64,000 bases of DNA from Chlorobium sp. (GCA_028277485.1 JANQGE010000030.1:1-64000); one strand, 5' to 3'. Shown: positions 43,876-52,651, counted from the first letter of the stretch. A program made the numbers and translations. Notes: a model not told the origin generated them from the sequence alone.

Positions 43876-45009
43876 ATGAATGTGCAGAACATACGAAGGT
43901 TTTTCTGGATGTGTACCGGAACACCCATAGAGGTAATTGAAAAGTATCCTACGGAACACAATAAGTTTATCGGGATCGGGGCCACCATCTTTTTTACCGC
44001 TCTTTTTGCCGCTCTTTCCGGCGGCTACGCGCTTTACTATGTTTTCGCCGGGGCGCCGTTTGCTGTTGTTTTTGCGATAGTTTTCGGCGTTCTCTGGGGC
44101 CTGGCGATTTTCAACCTCGACCGTTATATCGTTTCGAGTATAAACAAAACCACGAAAGGCCTGCGCCAGTTCTACCAGGCGTCACCTCGTCTGATTTTTG
44201 CGGTACTCATAGCAATTGTAATCGCTCGTCCGCTGGAACTCAGGATTTTTGATAAAGAGATCAAGGAGGTTCTCAAGTCGCGCTATCTTGAAGAGCAGCA
44301 GGAGCGTATTTCAATGGTTGGTTTGGCGTTTACTGAAAAATACGCTCTCGAGCTGAGCCGGATTGAAAAGCTGCAGAAAGAATATGATGCGCTCAGCAAA
44401 GAGGTGAGCGTCCTGCGTGAAGAGCTGAAGAGAGAGGTGTTCGGGGATAAGACCGCCACGACCTCCGGTATGGTGGGGTTCGGGACTTACGCAAAAGAGA
44501 AGCAGGCGGTTATCAATAGCAAACAAAGCCGGGAGCAATACCTCGCTGAGCAGCTGGCGAAACTCGATGCCTATATCACTCGGCAGAAAGAGCTGGAAGG
44601 CATCAATAGGCAAATGATGCTTACCGACTCTCTGATGAATGTCAAGGTATCCCATGCCGGTTTTGCTGACCGCAACTGGGCTCTGGGTCAGCTTACCGGT
44701 TCACAGGGTGAGGTCAATCGTTCATCGGCAAACGCCGTATTGTTTATAACTCTTCTGTTCGTGGCGTTTGAATGTGCGCCCATACTGGTGAAGCTGCTTT
44801 CAGACCTGGGGCCTTCAGACGTTGATATTTATGAGTCGGAAACAAGAATCATCCGCTGGTTGACGGCAACAGCCCCTCTGTCGCAAAACCGTTTTGTGCG
44901 TGCGTACAGTGTTCTTGGTGGTAAGCCCGGCAGGCGGCTGTCACGAAAGCCGATTTACAACAAGCGGGTCAGGAGGAGTGAGCAAGTGAAGGGGAAAGGT
45001 AATCAGTAG
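43876..45009 (+). CDS. DUF4407 membrane protein
   Basis: The protein has about 377 residues from ATG 43876 (MNVQNIRRFFWMCTGTPIEV). Two pairs of membrane helices come first (IGIGATIFFTALFAALSGGY, FAVVFAIVFGVLWGLAIFNL, LIFAVLIAIVIARPLELRIF), then a coiled coil of about 150 residues (ELSRIEKLQKEYDALSKEVS and following) and one more helix (NAVLFITLLFVAFECAPILV). This is the DUF4407 layout; no function is known. The DRYIVSS motif and the coiled coil are typical. The in-frame extension upstream to 43744 runs into repeat sequence. Confidence 0.8.
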   Translation: MNVQNIRRFFWMCTGTPIEVIEKYPTEHNKFIGIGATIFFTALFAALSGGYALYYVFAGAPFAVVFAIVFGVLWGLAIFNLDRYIVSSINKTTKGLRQFYQASPRLIFAVLIAIVIARPLELRIFDKEIKEVLKSRYLEEQQERISMVGLAFTEKYALELSRIEKLQKEYDALSKEVSVLREELKREVFGDKTATTSGMVGFGTYAKEKQAVINSKQSREQYLAEQLAKLDAYITRQKELEGINRQMMLTDSLMNVKVSHAGFADRNWALGQLTGSQGEVNRSSANAVLFITLLFVAFECAPILVKLLSDLGPSDVDIYESETRIIRWLTATAPLSQNRFVRAYSVLGGKPGRRLSRKPIYNKRVRRSEQVKGKGNQ

Positions 45010-45658
45010 GCAGTCTTCAGTAAGCGGCTGGCAAGGGGAAAAGATCGATTTCCGATTACTGAATCCCGATTCCCCCCATGAAATCAAACCGGATATTTCA
45101 CCCCTGTGTAATATCCTTTCTTATTACACGGGGGCGACAGCGAACCCCGAAAAAAAACGTGTCTAATACGTGCAGGAAGCATGAAGGTGTTGCCTGAATG
45201 GTTGATGGGCGGGTTTCGTTGTATCATCACAGGGAATAGAACGTTTTTTTATTTTTTTGTTCTTGTACTTTTTTTATACTTTACACATATAAGCTGGGAA
45301 GCAGTTCCATGTGTTGACCAGTCACACCCCAGATGTTTAGGCGCCTCTCCCATACGTTCTTAGTGCCTGACTCCATTTCTATATGTTTGTAGTGCAGCTG
45401 TTCAGTCGTGCTTATGGGCACCTCGTTTCTTAGAGCTCAGCGGTATCGTTTTTTTGAGCAGTTTCATCATGCGTAATCTTATCGATAGCATTTTGCGATA
45501 AGGCTGAATCTGTATCCCATAGCATGGGAAGAATGTCCCGGTTCTTGGATTATAGCAAGCCGGATCAGGTTTACTCTGCAGTCATGTCAACTTACAATCA
45601 CCTCTTTGTTGTCTGATAAGAGGTCTATTCAAACCACTAAAATGAGGAGGAAAATGCT
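45010..45658. other. intergenic region upstream of the AidA/PixA-like pair
   Basis: 45010-45160 carries ATCGGG-type repeat text (CAGTAGGCAGTCTTCAGTAA, GATCGATTTCCGATTACTGA). 45478-45502 is an inverted repeat CTTATCG / CGATAAG and 45514-45529 holds TCCCATAGCATGGGA. No credible gene is found; a 60-codon frame at 45181 has no coding features. The promoter of the AidA/PixA-like genes should be in 45480-45640. Confidence 0.5.
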
Positions 45659-46177
45659 ATGTCAAAAACTATAAACATTGATGTCATGTTCGACACCGTG
45701 ACTATCGAAAAAGAATATGGCGGCGGTGGCAGTGCCGATCATCCAATTGGTATTCGGCATGAAGACGTTTGGATGGTGGCTCAGAAAATAGTTGTGGATG
45801 GCGGACAGGCTACTGCCGATCTTACTGTCAAAGCACTGGTTAATGACACTATCCGGTGGCGTTCCGAGTCCCTGAGCGGGAACACGGATCAGGCAGCGAT
45901 TATCTACAAAATCGCCAGATTCAGCGGAGATCAGGTCACGAGCGAGGCGGAAATGGTGGTATCTTATCCTCCGACCCCCATCCCCGATCCTCAAAACCCT
46001 ACGAGCTACAATTCTGTAGACACCCAGGCAGATATCTTCTTGAATTGCGAGGTGATAAAGAAAGGTACCGAAGGTTACAAAGTGTTCTTCTATATCGTAA
46101 ACAAGGATGAGTATACCGGAAAGCTGAGCACCTTTGGATATTATTATTGGGATCCGACTATCAAGGTTATTGGGTGA
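45659..46177 (+). CDS. AidA/PixA-family (inclusion body) protein, first paralogue
   Basis: The 172-residue soluble protein begins MSKTINIDVMFDTVTIEKEY and has the family core ADLTVKALVNDTIRWRSESL, IIYKIARFSGD, then YKVFFYIVNKD and the C-terminal GYYYWDPTIKVIG. PixA forms crystalline inclusions in Xenorhabdus; AidA is quorum-induced in Burkholderia; the biochemical role is unknown. A strong AGGAGG (45646-45651) precedes the start. It has a paralogue 90 bp downstream. The family is not one I associate with green sulfur bacteria, so horizontal transfer is likely. Confidence 0.8.
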   Translation: MSKTINIDVMFDTVTIEKEYGGGGSADHPIGIRHEDVWMVAQKIVVDGGQATADLTVKALVNDTIRWRSESLSGNTDQAAIIYKIARFSGDQVTSEAEMVVSYPPTPIPDPQNPTSYNSVDTQADIFLNCEVIKKGTEGYKVFFYIVNKDEYTGKLSTFGYYYWDPTIKVIG

Positions 46178-46199
46178 GAAACGGGTAAAACAGAGGGTG

Positions 46200-46234
46200 A
46201 TCAACCACTTGCGCTTTTGGCGTGAGTGGTTGAT
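46200..46234 (+). terminator. hairpin between the two AidA/PixA-like genes
   Basis: ATCAACCACT (46200-46209) and AGTGGTTGAT (46225-46234) form a 10-bp perfect stem, with further CGC/GCG pairing in the middle. No long T-run follows (TGTTATT). It may attenuate transcription into the second gene or stabilise the first message. Confidence 0.55.
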
Positions 46235-46270
46235 TGTTATTCACTGGAGAACAATGATGAGTATATCCCA

Positions 46271-46795
46271 ATGATTATTGATATTAAAATGGTATTAGAC
46301 ACAGCCTTACTTTGGCAACGTCACCCGAACCTTAGCCAAAATCTGCGCGCTCCGACAGAAATTGAACCGGAAGAGGCTTTTATAGTGGCAACTCCGAAAC
46401 AGAATGTTTGTAGACACGCATCGGAAAAATTGGAATTGGTTGCCAGAAAGGGGGATGTACTTCGCTGGCACGTCAGTCACACAGCCAGAGACATGTGTTA
46501 TGTGATTCTCTATGAGATTATAACCGACCCGATTGACTCTCAACTTACAACCATTCCAAAGATGGTAGTAACAAACCGTTCTTTCCCTGCCCTGAACCTG
46601 GCGGATCCGACGCAATATATCGAATCGCAACGTATTGATACCTACTTCCAATGCAAGGTAGACGGGTATGGCGAACAGTACTACACATTACTGTTCTACA
46701 TTGTTGAGCGGGACGAGATCGATGGCAACCTCAATACTGCCGGATATTTTTCCTGGAAGTCAATGCTTGTTATTTTAGGGGACGTTGTTCCGTAA
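46271..46795 (+). CDS. AidA/PixA-family protein, second paralogue
   Basis: From ATG 46271 (MIIDIKMVLDTALLWQRHPN) the product has 174 residues. KGDVLRWHVSH, CYVILYEIIT, YYTLLFYIVERDEIDGNLNT and GYFSWKSMLVI match the same positions of the first paralogue, so it is a diverged copy. ATG 46271 overlaps (ATGA) the stop of a six-codon frame at 46254 (MMSISQ) that has the better ribosome-binding site (GGAGA). This is either coupling or a one-base frameshift. The last codons (LGDVVP and stop) are part of the left inverted repeat of the RAYT element, so the natural C-terminus may have been altered. Confidence 0.72.
   Translation: MIIDIKMVLDTALLWQRHPNLSQNLRAPTEIEPEEAFIVATPKQNVCRHASEKLELVARKGDVLRWHVSHTARDMCYVILYEIITDPIDSQLTTIPKMVVTNRSFPALNLADPTQYIESQRIDTYFQCKVDGYGEQYYTLLFYIVERDEIDGNLNTAGYFSWKSMLVILGDVVP
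46777..46795 (-). repeat. left terminal inverted repeat of the RAYT element
   Basis: AGGGGACGTTGTTCCGTAA is the exact reverse complement of 47919-47937. It includes the TAA stop codon of the second AidA/PixA-like gene and lies 71 bp before the transposase start. Confidence 0.85.
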
Positions 46796-46866
46796 GCTAA
46801 ATTACCGATATTTTCCTATATTGGAACAGGTATTGCAGCGATTGTATCCCCAAACAATAATGACCT

Positions 46867-47832
46867 ATGCCTCGTGGTCCAAGACTTGACGCACCCGGAA
46901 CCCTGCACCATGTAATGATCCGTGGAATCGAAAAGGGAAATATCGTTCGTGACGATGCGGACAGAAGGGATTTTCTGAGACGCATGGGCGAGTTGGCAAA
47001 AGAATCAAGAACAAGTCTCTATGCCTTTGCTCTGATGACCAACCACGCCCATATCTTGTTAAAGAGCGGAACAACGGGATTGTCCACCTACATGCGCCGG
47101 CTGTTGTCGGGGTACGCACAGTACTTTAACCGTCGCCATAAACGGGTCGGACATTTGTTCCAGAACCGCTATAAATCAATCATCTGTGAAGAAGAAGCAT
47201 ATTTCGATAAACTGGTGGCATATATCCATCTCAATCCCATACGGGCAGGACTTGTCGAAACGCTTCAACAACTGTCATCGTATACTTGGTGTGGTCATGC
47301 GGTAATAATGGGAAAGGTAAGGCATGACTGGATGGATAGGGATTATGTGTTGCAGTTTTTCGGGAGCAGGGAAGGTGAGGCAAGAAGATCATATATAGCC
47401 TTTGTAGAAGAGGAAATGAGCATCGACCGTGAAAAAGAACTCTCAGGGGGTGGGTTGATCCGGTCCCAAGGAGGTTGGTCCAAAGTCCAGTCCATGCGGA
47501 AAAAAGGTAAGAACGCCCTGAGTGATGAAAGGATTCTTGGAAGTGATGCATTTGTCGGGGATATGCTCAAAGAAGCAGAAGATCGAAAGGAGCTATCGTT
47601 ATCGGCAGAAAAGCAATCGAAGTTGCTCTACGAGACAATCGATCAGGCATGCAGAGATGCCGGAATAACCACAACTTTTTTGCGATCTGGGAGCAGGGGC
47701 GGGTTACTGCCTTCACTGAGAAAACGGCTTGCCGAGAAGTTTGTCTACGAATACGGCGTATCACTGGCGGAGACGGCAAGGCAGCTTGGGGTAACGACCA
47801 ATGCAGTCAGCTTTATGTTAAAGCGCAAATGA
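46867..47832 (+). CDS. REP-associated tyrosine transposase (RAYT, Y1_Tnp)
   Basis: The 321-residue protein is a single-strand transposase relative of IS200/IS605 TnpA. RLDAPGTLHHVMIRGIEK is the family start; NHAHILL (59-65) is the HUH metal motif with H60 and H62; YFNRRHKRVGHLFQNRYKS is conserved; the likely nucleophile is Y119 in LVAYIHLNP. The C-terminal 60 residues carry a DnaA-like helix-turn-helix (VSLAETARQLGVTTNAVSFM). RAYTs act on REP sequences. Inverted repeats flank the gene on both sides and a third copy lies at 669-693. Confidence 0.88.
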   Translation: MPRGPRLDAPGTLHHVMIRGIEKGNIVRDDADRRDFLRRMGELAKESRTSLYAFALMTNHAHILLKSGTTGLSTYMRRLLSGYAQYFNRRHKRVGHLFQNRYKSIICEEEAYFDKLVAYIHLNPIRAGLVETLQQLSSYTWCGHAVIMGKVRHDWMDRDYVLQFFGSREGEARRSYIAFVEEEMSIDREKELSGGGLIRSQGGWSKVQSMRKKGKNALSDERILGSDAFVGDMLKEAEDRKELSLSAEKQSKLLYETIDQACRDAGITTTFLRSGSRGGLLPSLRKRLAEKFVYEYGVSLAETARQLGVTTNAVSFMLKRK

Positions 47833-47918
47833 TACAGGTCGCAATCCGATGATTTTTACGTTCATCAGGCTACTGTTTTTTCCAATAAGCAGTTTTACTT
47901 TATGCTACGATATTGTGT

Positions 47919-47937
47919 TTACGGAACAACGTCCCCT
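47919..47937 (+). repeat. right terminal inverted repeat of the RAYT element
   Basis: TTACGGAACAACGTCCCCT pairs with 46777-46795; the identity with the solo copy extends to 25 bp (47913-47937 and 669-693). It lies 87 bp after the transposase stop. Confidence 0.85.
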
Positions 47938-47949
47938 ATCTCTATCTCG

Positions 47950-47980
47950 GGTCGCGCAACAGATTAATCGAGGTGTCACC
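47950..47980 (-). repeat. dispersed GGGCACCTCTA element, end fragment
   Basis: GTCGCGCAACAGATTAATCG and AGGTGTCACC form a decayed element end. It runs directly up to the pyrD stop codon and is 12 bp from the RAYT right repeat, so the RAYT unit may have landed in or next to an older element. Confidence 0.6.
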
Positions 47981-48924
47981 TACCCCACAATCAAACTCCC
48001 CACGTACTCCTCGATCGTCGGATTCTCGGGATCGGCGAAAAAGGCTTCGATGGCGCCGGCGACGGTTTCGCCGATGTCGGGATCGACGAAGTTCATGGTA
48101 CCGATCTGGATAGCTTGTGAACCGGTGACGAGGAATTCCATAGCGTCGGCAAAACAGGAAATCCCGCCCATGCCGACAACCGGAATCTTTACCGCATTGT
48201 AGACCTCCCAGACCTTGGCAAGAGCTACCGGTTTAATGGCGGGGCCGGAGAGGCCGCCGGTGACGTTGGCGAGAAGGGGCTTTCTTTTTTTATAATCGAC
48301 TGCCATTCCCACTAACGTGTTGATCAGCGATACCGAATCGGCACCGGCTTCTTCGGCGGCCAGTGCTATGGCGCTGACGGAGGTGACGTTCGGGGTGAGC
48401 TTCACCATGAGGTGACGATCGGTGATCGTACGCAGCTTCGAGATAATCTCGAAAGTTGCGTCCCGGCTTACGCCCATAATCATGCACTCTCCCTTGACGT
48501 TGGGGCAGGAGAGGTTTATTTCATATGCGCTGATACACGCACAGGATTCAAGACGTTCGATAACCATGCAGTAATCGTCAATGGATTTGCCGGCGATGTT
48601 GACGATAACGGTAGTGTCGAGCTGCTGCAGAAAAGGGATTTTTTCCGTTACGAATTTGTCCACTCCGACGTTTGCAAGCCCGATGGCGTTGATCATGCCA
48701 CAGGGGGTTTCGGCAATGCGCTGCGGCGGATTGCCGGTGCGCGGTTCGGGAGAAATGGCTTTGGTGACAATACCACCGATTTTCCCCAGATCTGTGAGTC
48801 TGTTTAGTTCCTCGCCGTACGAAACCGTTCCCGAAGCCAGAAGGACTGGGGAGCGCAGGTCAAGCCCCCGTCCGAGAGAAACGGCCGACGATCTTGTGAA
48901 GTTGTGTTCAGTGTGCCGGGTCAT
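47980..48924 (-). CDS. pyrD: dihydroorotate dehydrogenase, class 1B catalytic subunit
   Basis: PyrD oxidises dihydroorotate to orotate in pyrimidine synthesis. The 314-residue protein is the class 1B type with catalytic Cys in AYEINLSCPNVKGE; the FMN-binding RSPVLLASGTVSYG, NAIGLANVGVDKF and the end VGMGGISCFADAMEFLVTGS are also present. Class 1B works with a PyrK electron-transfer subunit, which is not in the window. The gene is 43 bp downstream of glgP on the same strand. Confidence 0.95.
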   Translation of the reverse strand: MTRHTEHNFTRSSAVSLGRGLDLRSPVLLASGTVSYGEELNRLTDLGKIGGIVTKAISPEPRTGNPPQRIAETPCGMINAIGLANVGVDKFVTEKIPFLQQLDTTVIVNIAGKSIDDYCMVIERLESCACISAYEINLSCPNVKGECMIMGVSRDATFEIISKLRTITDRHLMVKLTPNVTSVSAIALAAEEAGADSVSLINTLVGMAVDYKKRKPLLANVTGGLSGPAIKPVALAKVWEVYNAVKIPVVGMGGISCFADAMEFLVTGSQAIQIGTMNFVDPDIGETVAGAIEAFFADPENPTIEEYVGSLIVG

Positions 48925-48967
48925 TCTTTCAATGGCTTGATGGCTTGACAGCTCAATAGCCGGATGG

Positions 48968-51079
48968 CTAATCCTTAAGATAATATTGTAAGGTATAGTC
49001 TTTAACCATGCGGTGTGTATTATAAACCGGTCCGATGGATGTTACGGCATTGCGAACCTTTTTCAGCCATTTGACCGGGATATTATCCGCGTTGCGGTCG
49101 TAAAATGTCGGGATAATCTGGTTTTCGAGAATATCGTAAAGCTGCTCGGCATCGTGGCGGTCCTGATCCTGATGATTTTCAAATTGCTCCCCTTTTCCTA
49201 TTGACCATCCGTTTCCCCCGTTGTAGGCTTCGGGCCACCAGCCGTCGGGGATACTGAAATTGAGCCCGCCGTGAAGAGCGGTTTTCTGCCCGGATGTTCC
49301 GCTTGCCTCCATTGGTCTGATCGGATTGTTGAGCCAGACGTCGACACCGGATATCATGCGCTTTGCTACTCCGAGATCGTAATTCTCAAGAAAAATTATC
49401 TTTCCCTTGAACTGGGGAAGGCGGGCATGTTCTACGATTTGCTGTATGTAATGTTTGCCGGCATCGTCGTGAGGATGTGCTTTCCCGGCGAAAATGATCT
49501 GTACAGGCATCGTAGGATGGTTCATGATCCTTGTCAGACGTTCGATATCCGAAAAAATCAGCGGAGCCCTTTTGTATGTGGCAAAGCGTCTTGCAAAACC
49601 TATAGTAAGGACATCGGGTGACAACGGATTTTTTGTCGATTTCGAAGAGTCGGCTTCCATGTGTGCAGCATAGACATGCTGATGGAAAAGCTGGTTTGAA
49701 AGGTATCGATAGATAAAATCGACAAGGTTACGCTTGAGGCGATAGCGCAGGTACCAGAGTTCCTCGTCAGTTACCTTTGCAAGAACCTCTGCAGCCGTGT
49801 CAGGCGAAGCTGTAAACGTTTCGAGATTGTCCGTGTACTGACGCCAGAATCTATCAGTAAAGCCGCTACACCAGCTTGCTGTATGTACTCCGTTTGTGAT
49901 ATGTCCGATAGGCACCTTTTCCGGGGACTCAACTGCATAGATATGCTGCCACATCTCGCGTGAAACCCTGCCGTGCAGTTTCGATACTCCGTTTGCGCTG
50001 CGGGAGAGGTTGATAGCAAGTACCGTCATGGTAAACAGGCCGTGAAGATTCGACGGGTCCTCTGAGCCCAGCCTCATAAAATCGTCGAGCGCTATGCCGC
50101 TTTTTTGAAGATATTTGTCGAATGAGTAATGTATCATGTCTCGCGAGAAACGGTCATGACCTGCCGCAACGGGAGTATGTGTCGTGAAAACACACTGTTC
50201 CTTAACGTTTTCTTTGGCTTCTGCCAGCCCTTTTCCTTTTTCGAGTTCCGTTACCAAGAGTTCTGCGGTAAGGAATGCCGAGTGGCCTTCGTTCATGTGG
50301 TAGACGGCCGGGTTGATTCCAAGGGCCCTGAGCAGCTTGACACCACCGATACCCAGCACAATTTCCTGGTTAATGCGCATGTTTTGGTCGCCGCCGTATA
50401 CCCTGGAGCAGATATTCCGGTAATGCGGTTCATTAACAGGGATGTTGGTATCAAGAAGGTAAAGTTTTGCCCTTCCTACATTCAGAGACCAAGCCTGGGC
50501 AAAAACTTCGCTTTGGGCGATATCGAGAGAGATAACCAGATCTTTGCCTTCGGAATCGGTTACTTTTTCCAACGGAAGGCTTTCCGGGTACTGTAAGGGA
50601 TAATCTTCTGTCTGCCAGCCTTGCTGGTTCAAGCATTGACGGAAATAGCCTTCTTTGTAGAACAGGGTGATGCCCGCAAGATTCAGGCCGAGATCGCTGG
50701 CGGACTTGATGTGGTCGCCGGCAAGAACTCCCAGCCCGCCTGAATAGATCCTGACACTTTCATGGATGCCGAATTCGGCGCTGAAGTAGGCAACTGTTTT
50801 TTCTGCAAGGAGAGGCGCATGCTTTGCCGCCCATGTTTCCTTTTCAGTGAGGTAGTTTTCAAATCGTTCGATGACGCTGTTGAGCTTCTTTCCGAATTCA
50901 CAGTCCAGACGTGCCTTGAGCTCGTCGTTCGAGATATGGTGGAGGAGCTCGACCGGATTATGATTAACCCGTTCCCAGAGAAGCGGAGAAAGCTCTTTGA
51001 AAAGTTCCTTGGCTTCGGTATCCCATGACCACCAGAGGTTACGGGACAATTTCTTCAATGCTGATATGTTATGGCGCAT
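48968..51079 (-). CDS. glgP: alpha-glucan (glycogen) phosphorylase
   Basis: The 703-residue GT35 enzyme releases glucose 1-phosphate from glycogen. It is the shorter form (alpha-glucan phosphorylase of the Thermus/archaeal group) with the N-terminal LSRNLWWSWDTEAKELFKEL domain. SAEFGIHESVRIYSGGLGVL is the active-site start, and the PLP lysine is in SGTSGQKTALHGGLNFSIPD. Glycogen is the main storage compound of green sulfur bacteria. The gene is divergent from the phosphoesterase gene. Confidence 0.95.
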   Translation of the reverse strand: MRHNISALKKLSRNLWWSWDTEAKELFKELSPLLWERVNHNPVELLHHISNDELKARLDCEFGKKLNSVIERFENYLTEKETWAAKHAPLLAEKTVAYFSAEFGIHESVRIYSGGLGVLAGDHIKSASDLGLNLAGITLFYKEGYFRQCLNQQGWQTEDYPLQYPESLPLEKVTDSEGKDLVISLDIAQSEVFAQAWSLNVGRAKLYLLDTNIPVNEPHYRNICSRVYGGDQNMRINQEIVLGIGGVKLLRALGINPAVYHMNEGHSAFLTAELLVTELEKGKGLAEAKENVKEQCVFTTHTPVAAGHDRFSRDMIHYSFDKYLQKSGIALDDFMRLGSEDPSNLHGLFTMTVLAINLSRSANGVSKLHGRVSREMWQHIYAVESPEKVPIGHITNGVHTASWCSGFTDRFWRQYTDNLETFTASPDTAAEVLAKVTDEELWYLRYRLKRNLVDFIYRYLSNQLFHQHVYAAHMEADSSKSTKNPLSPDVLTIGFARRFATYKRAPLIFSDIERLTRIMNHPTMPVQIIFAGKAHPHDDAGKHYIQQIVEHARLPQFKGKIIFLENYDLGVAKRMISGVDVWLNNPIRPMEASGTSGQKTALHGGLNFSIPDGWWPEAYNGGNGWSIGKGEQFENHQDQDRHDAEQLYDILENQIIPTFYDRNADNIPVKWLKKVRNAVTSIGPVYNTHRMVKDYTLQYYLKD

Positions 51080-51233
51080 AAATGATAGAATGTGAATAAT
51101 GGTATAAAAGCTGCTGTGTGTATAGTTTCTGTTGAATCGCTATTTTAAACGGCAGTAATTTACAGTTTCTATTTACTAAACGGCGCCTCAAATATGTGAA
51201 TTTTTCGAGGAGTCCGGAAATCATCCAAAGGTT

Positions 51234-52094
51234 TTGTCCGAAACAAGCATAAAGCTGGCTCATTTCTCCGATCTGCACCTTGCCGGGAAGCGGGATAGCC
51301 GTGGGCTTGCCCGTCTTGAAACGTTATTGACCGCCATTATTGACGCTGGCTGCAGCCATATCGTTATTTCCGGCGACCTTTTCAATTCGACCGATCCGGG
51401 CGACTGGGCAGTGATCAGGGAGGTGTTGCAGAACAGAGGACTGTATTCCTGGGACAAGGCAACCATCATCCCAGGCAACCACGATCTTGTCAATCTCGAA
51501 GAGGAGATGCGGATCTACAACGCATTGAATCCCGGTGCCGGCGGAAGAGCGAAAAGACTCCGGGAAAAGAGGAATGAGTTTTCCAGCCTTTTCAGGGAAT
51601 TGATAACCGGAGATGACACCGTTACCGGGTTTCCTTATATCAAGGTGCTGGATTATGGAGGGCTCAAGATTTCACTTGTCGTGGTCGACACTGTTTTTCC
51701 CTGGAACAATATCGATAATCCTTTGGGGGCGAGGGGAAATGTGAGCCGGGGCGAACTCGAGGCTCTTTTCGATCCTTCGGTCGACAAGGCCCTCCGAGAC
51801 AGTTTCGTAATCGGGGTTATTCATCATGCCTGCCGGATCTACGAAACGAACGCATTGGTAGACCAAGCGTTTGACTGGACCATGGAGCTGAAAAACCGAG
51901 ACGAACTCCTGCAGACCATGCAGCATCTGAAAGCTCGAGCCATCCTCCATGGTCATTTTCACCGTTTCCAAACCTATACGGCCGGTGGTATCAAAGTTGT
52001 TAATGGCGGGAGCTTCAGCTACAATCCCCGTCGGTATAGTGAGATCACCATACATGCGGACAGGACATTTACGCAGAGGTTTGTGGATATATGA
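51234..52094 (+). CDS. calcineurin-like metallophosphoesterase
   Basis: The roughly 286-residue protein has the five blocks of the family: HFSDLHL (D, H), VISGDLF (GD), IIPGNHDL (GNHD), GVIHHA and LHGHFHRF (GHxH). The fold is that of a two-metal phosphodiesterase; the substrate is unknown. The frame has no ATG near its start; TTG 51234 is the first usable codon. No strong RBS is seen. It is not of the cAMP-phosphodiesterase CpdA length but similar. Confidence 0.82.
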   Translation: MSETSIKLAHFSDLHLAGKRDSRGLARLETLLTAIIDAGCSHIVISGDLFNSTDPGDWAVIREVLQNRGLYSWDKATIIPGNHDLVNLEEEMRIYNALNPGAGGRAKRLREKRNEFSSLFRELITGDDTVTGFPYIKVLDYGGLKISLVVVDTVFPWNNIDNPLGARGNVSRGELEALFDPSVDKALRDSFVIGVIHHACRIYETNALVDQAFDWTMELKNRDELLQTMQHLKARAILHGHFHRFQTYTAGGIKVVNGGSFSYNPRRYSEITIHADRTFTQRFVDI

Positions 52095-52096
52095 TC

Positions 52097-52135
52097 AAAA
52101 GCCCCGCTTTTCTTGCAGAAAATACGGGGCCTCCT
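52097..52135 (+). terminator. probable terminator of the phosphoesterase gene
   Basis: GCCCCG / CGGGGC pair around an 18-base AT-rich loop, followed by CTCCTGTCTTTCTT. It starts a few bases after the stop codon. Confidence 0.55.
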
Positions 52136-52153
52136 GTCTTTCTTGCTATCCGG

Positions 52154-52651
52154 CTATCCAGTCGTACCGCGCCGGGCAAGCTGGCGGTCGAGCATGATCA
52201 GCGCCTGACCTTTTTCCCCGGCCATCTTTAGGGTTTCAAGGATTTCAGATGCTGCGGCTTCCTCTTCCACCTGTTCCTCGATGAACCACTGCAGCATAAC
52301 CTGGGAGGCATAGTCGTTTTCCTTCAGAGCTTTTTCATAAAGCTTGTTGATGTGAGCCGTGATAGAACGCTCATGATTCAGTGCATCCTGAAACAATGCA
52401 GTGGGCGATTTGAAGTCAGCCGGCGGCTGCTGGATAGCGGCAAGCTCTACATGTCCACCCCTTTCATGGATATATTTGTAGATCTTCATGGCATGGTCAA
52501 TCTCTTCCTGCTGCTGTAGTTTCATCCAGTGGGCGAACCCGGGAAGGTTCTGTGATTGGGCATAGGCCGCCATTGAGAGGTAGAGATACGAAGAATAAAA
52601 TTCCCTGTTGATCTGCTCGTTAAGTGCTTTCTGAAGTGCTTTGCTTAGCAT
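52154..52651 (-). CDS. ftnA: ferritin
   Basis: The 165-residue four-helix protein stores iron as ferrihydrite. The ferroxidase ligands are present: E17 in NREFYSSYLYL, E50 and H53 in QQEEIDHAMKIYKYI, E94 in LNHERSITAHI, and the later QWFIEEQVEEE. It is a non-heme ferritin (no Met heme ligand seen). It opens the metal-related region that runs to the end of the window. No operator like that at 54550 is seen before it. Confidence 0.95.
   Translation of the reverse strand: MLSKALQKALNEQINREFYSSYLYLSMAAYAQSQNLPGFAHWMKLQQQEEIDHAMKIYKYIHERGGHVELAAIQQPPADFKSPTALFQDALNHERSITAHINKLYEKALKENDYASQVMLQWFIEEQVEEEAAASEILETLKMAGEKGQALIMLDRQLARRGTTG

Noticed and set aside
45181..45363. 60-codon frame with hydrophobic middle before the AidA/PixA-like genes
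   Set aside because: The frame is mostly T-rich intergenic sequence, has no RBS and no recognisable protein features.
46777..47937. classic IS with a target duplication around the RAYT gene
   Set aside because: The inverted ends are clear but no direct repeat was seen outside them, as expected for a Y1-type transposase, so it is not called a standard DDE insertion sequence.
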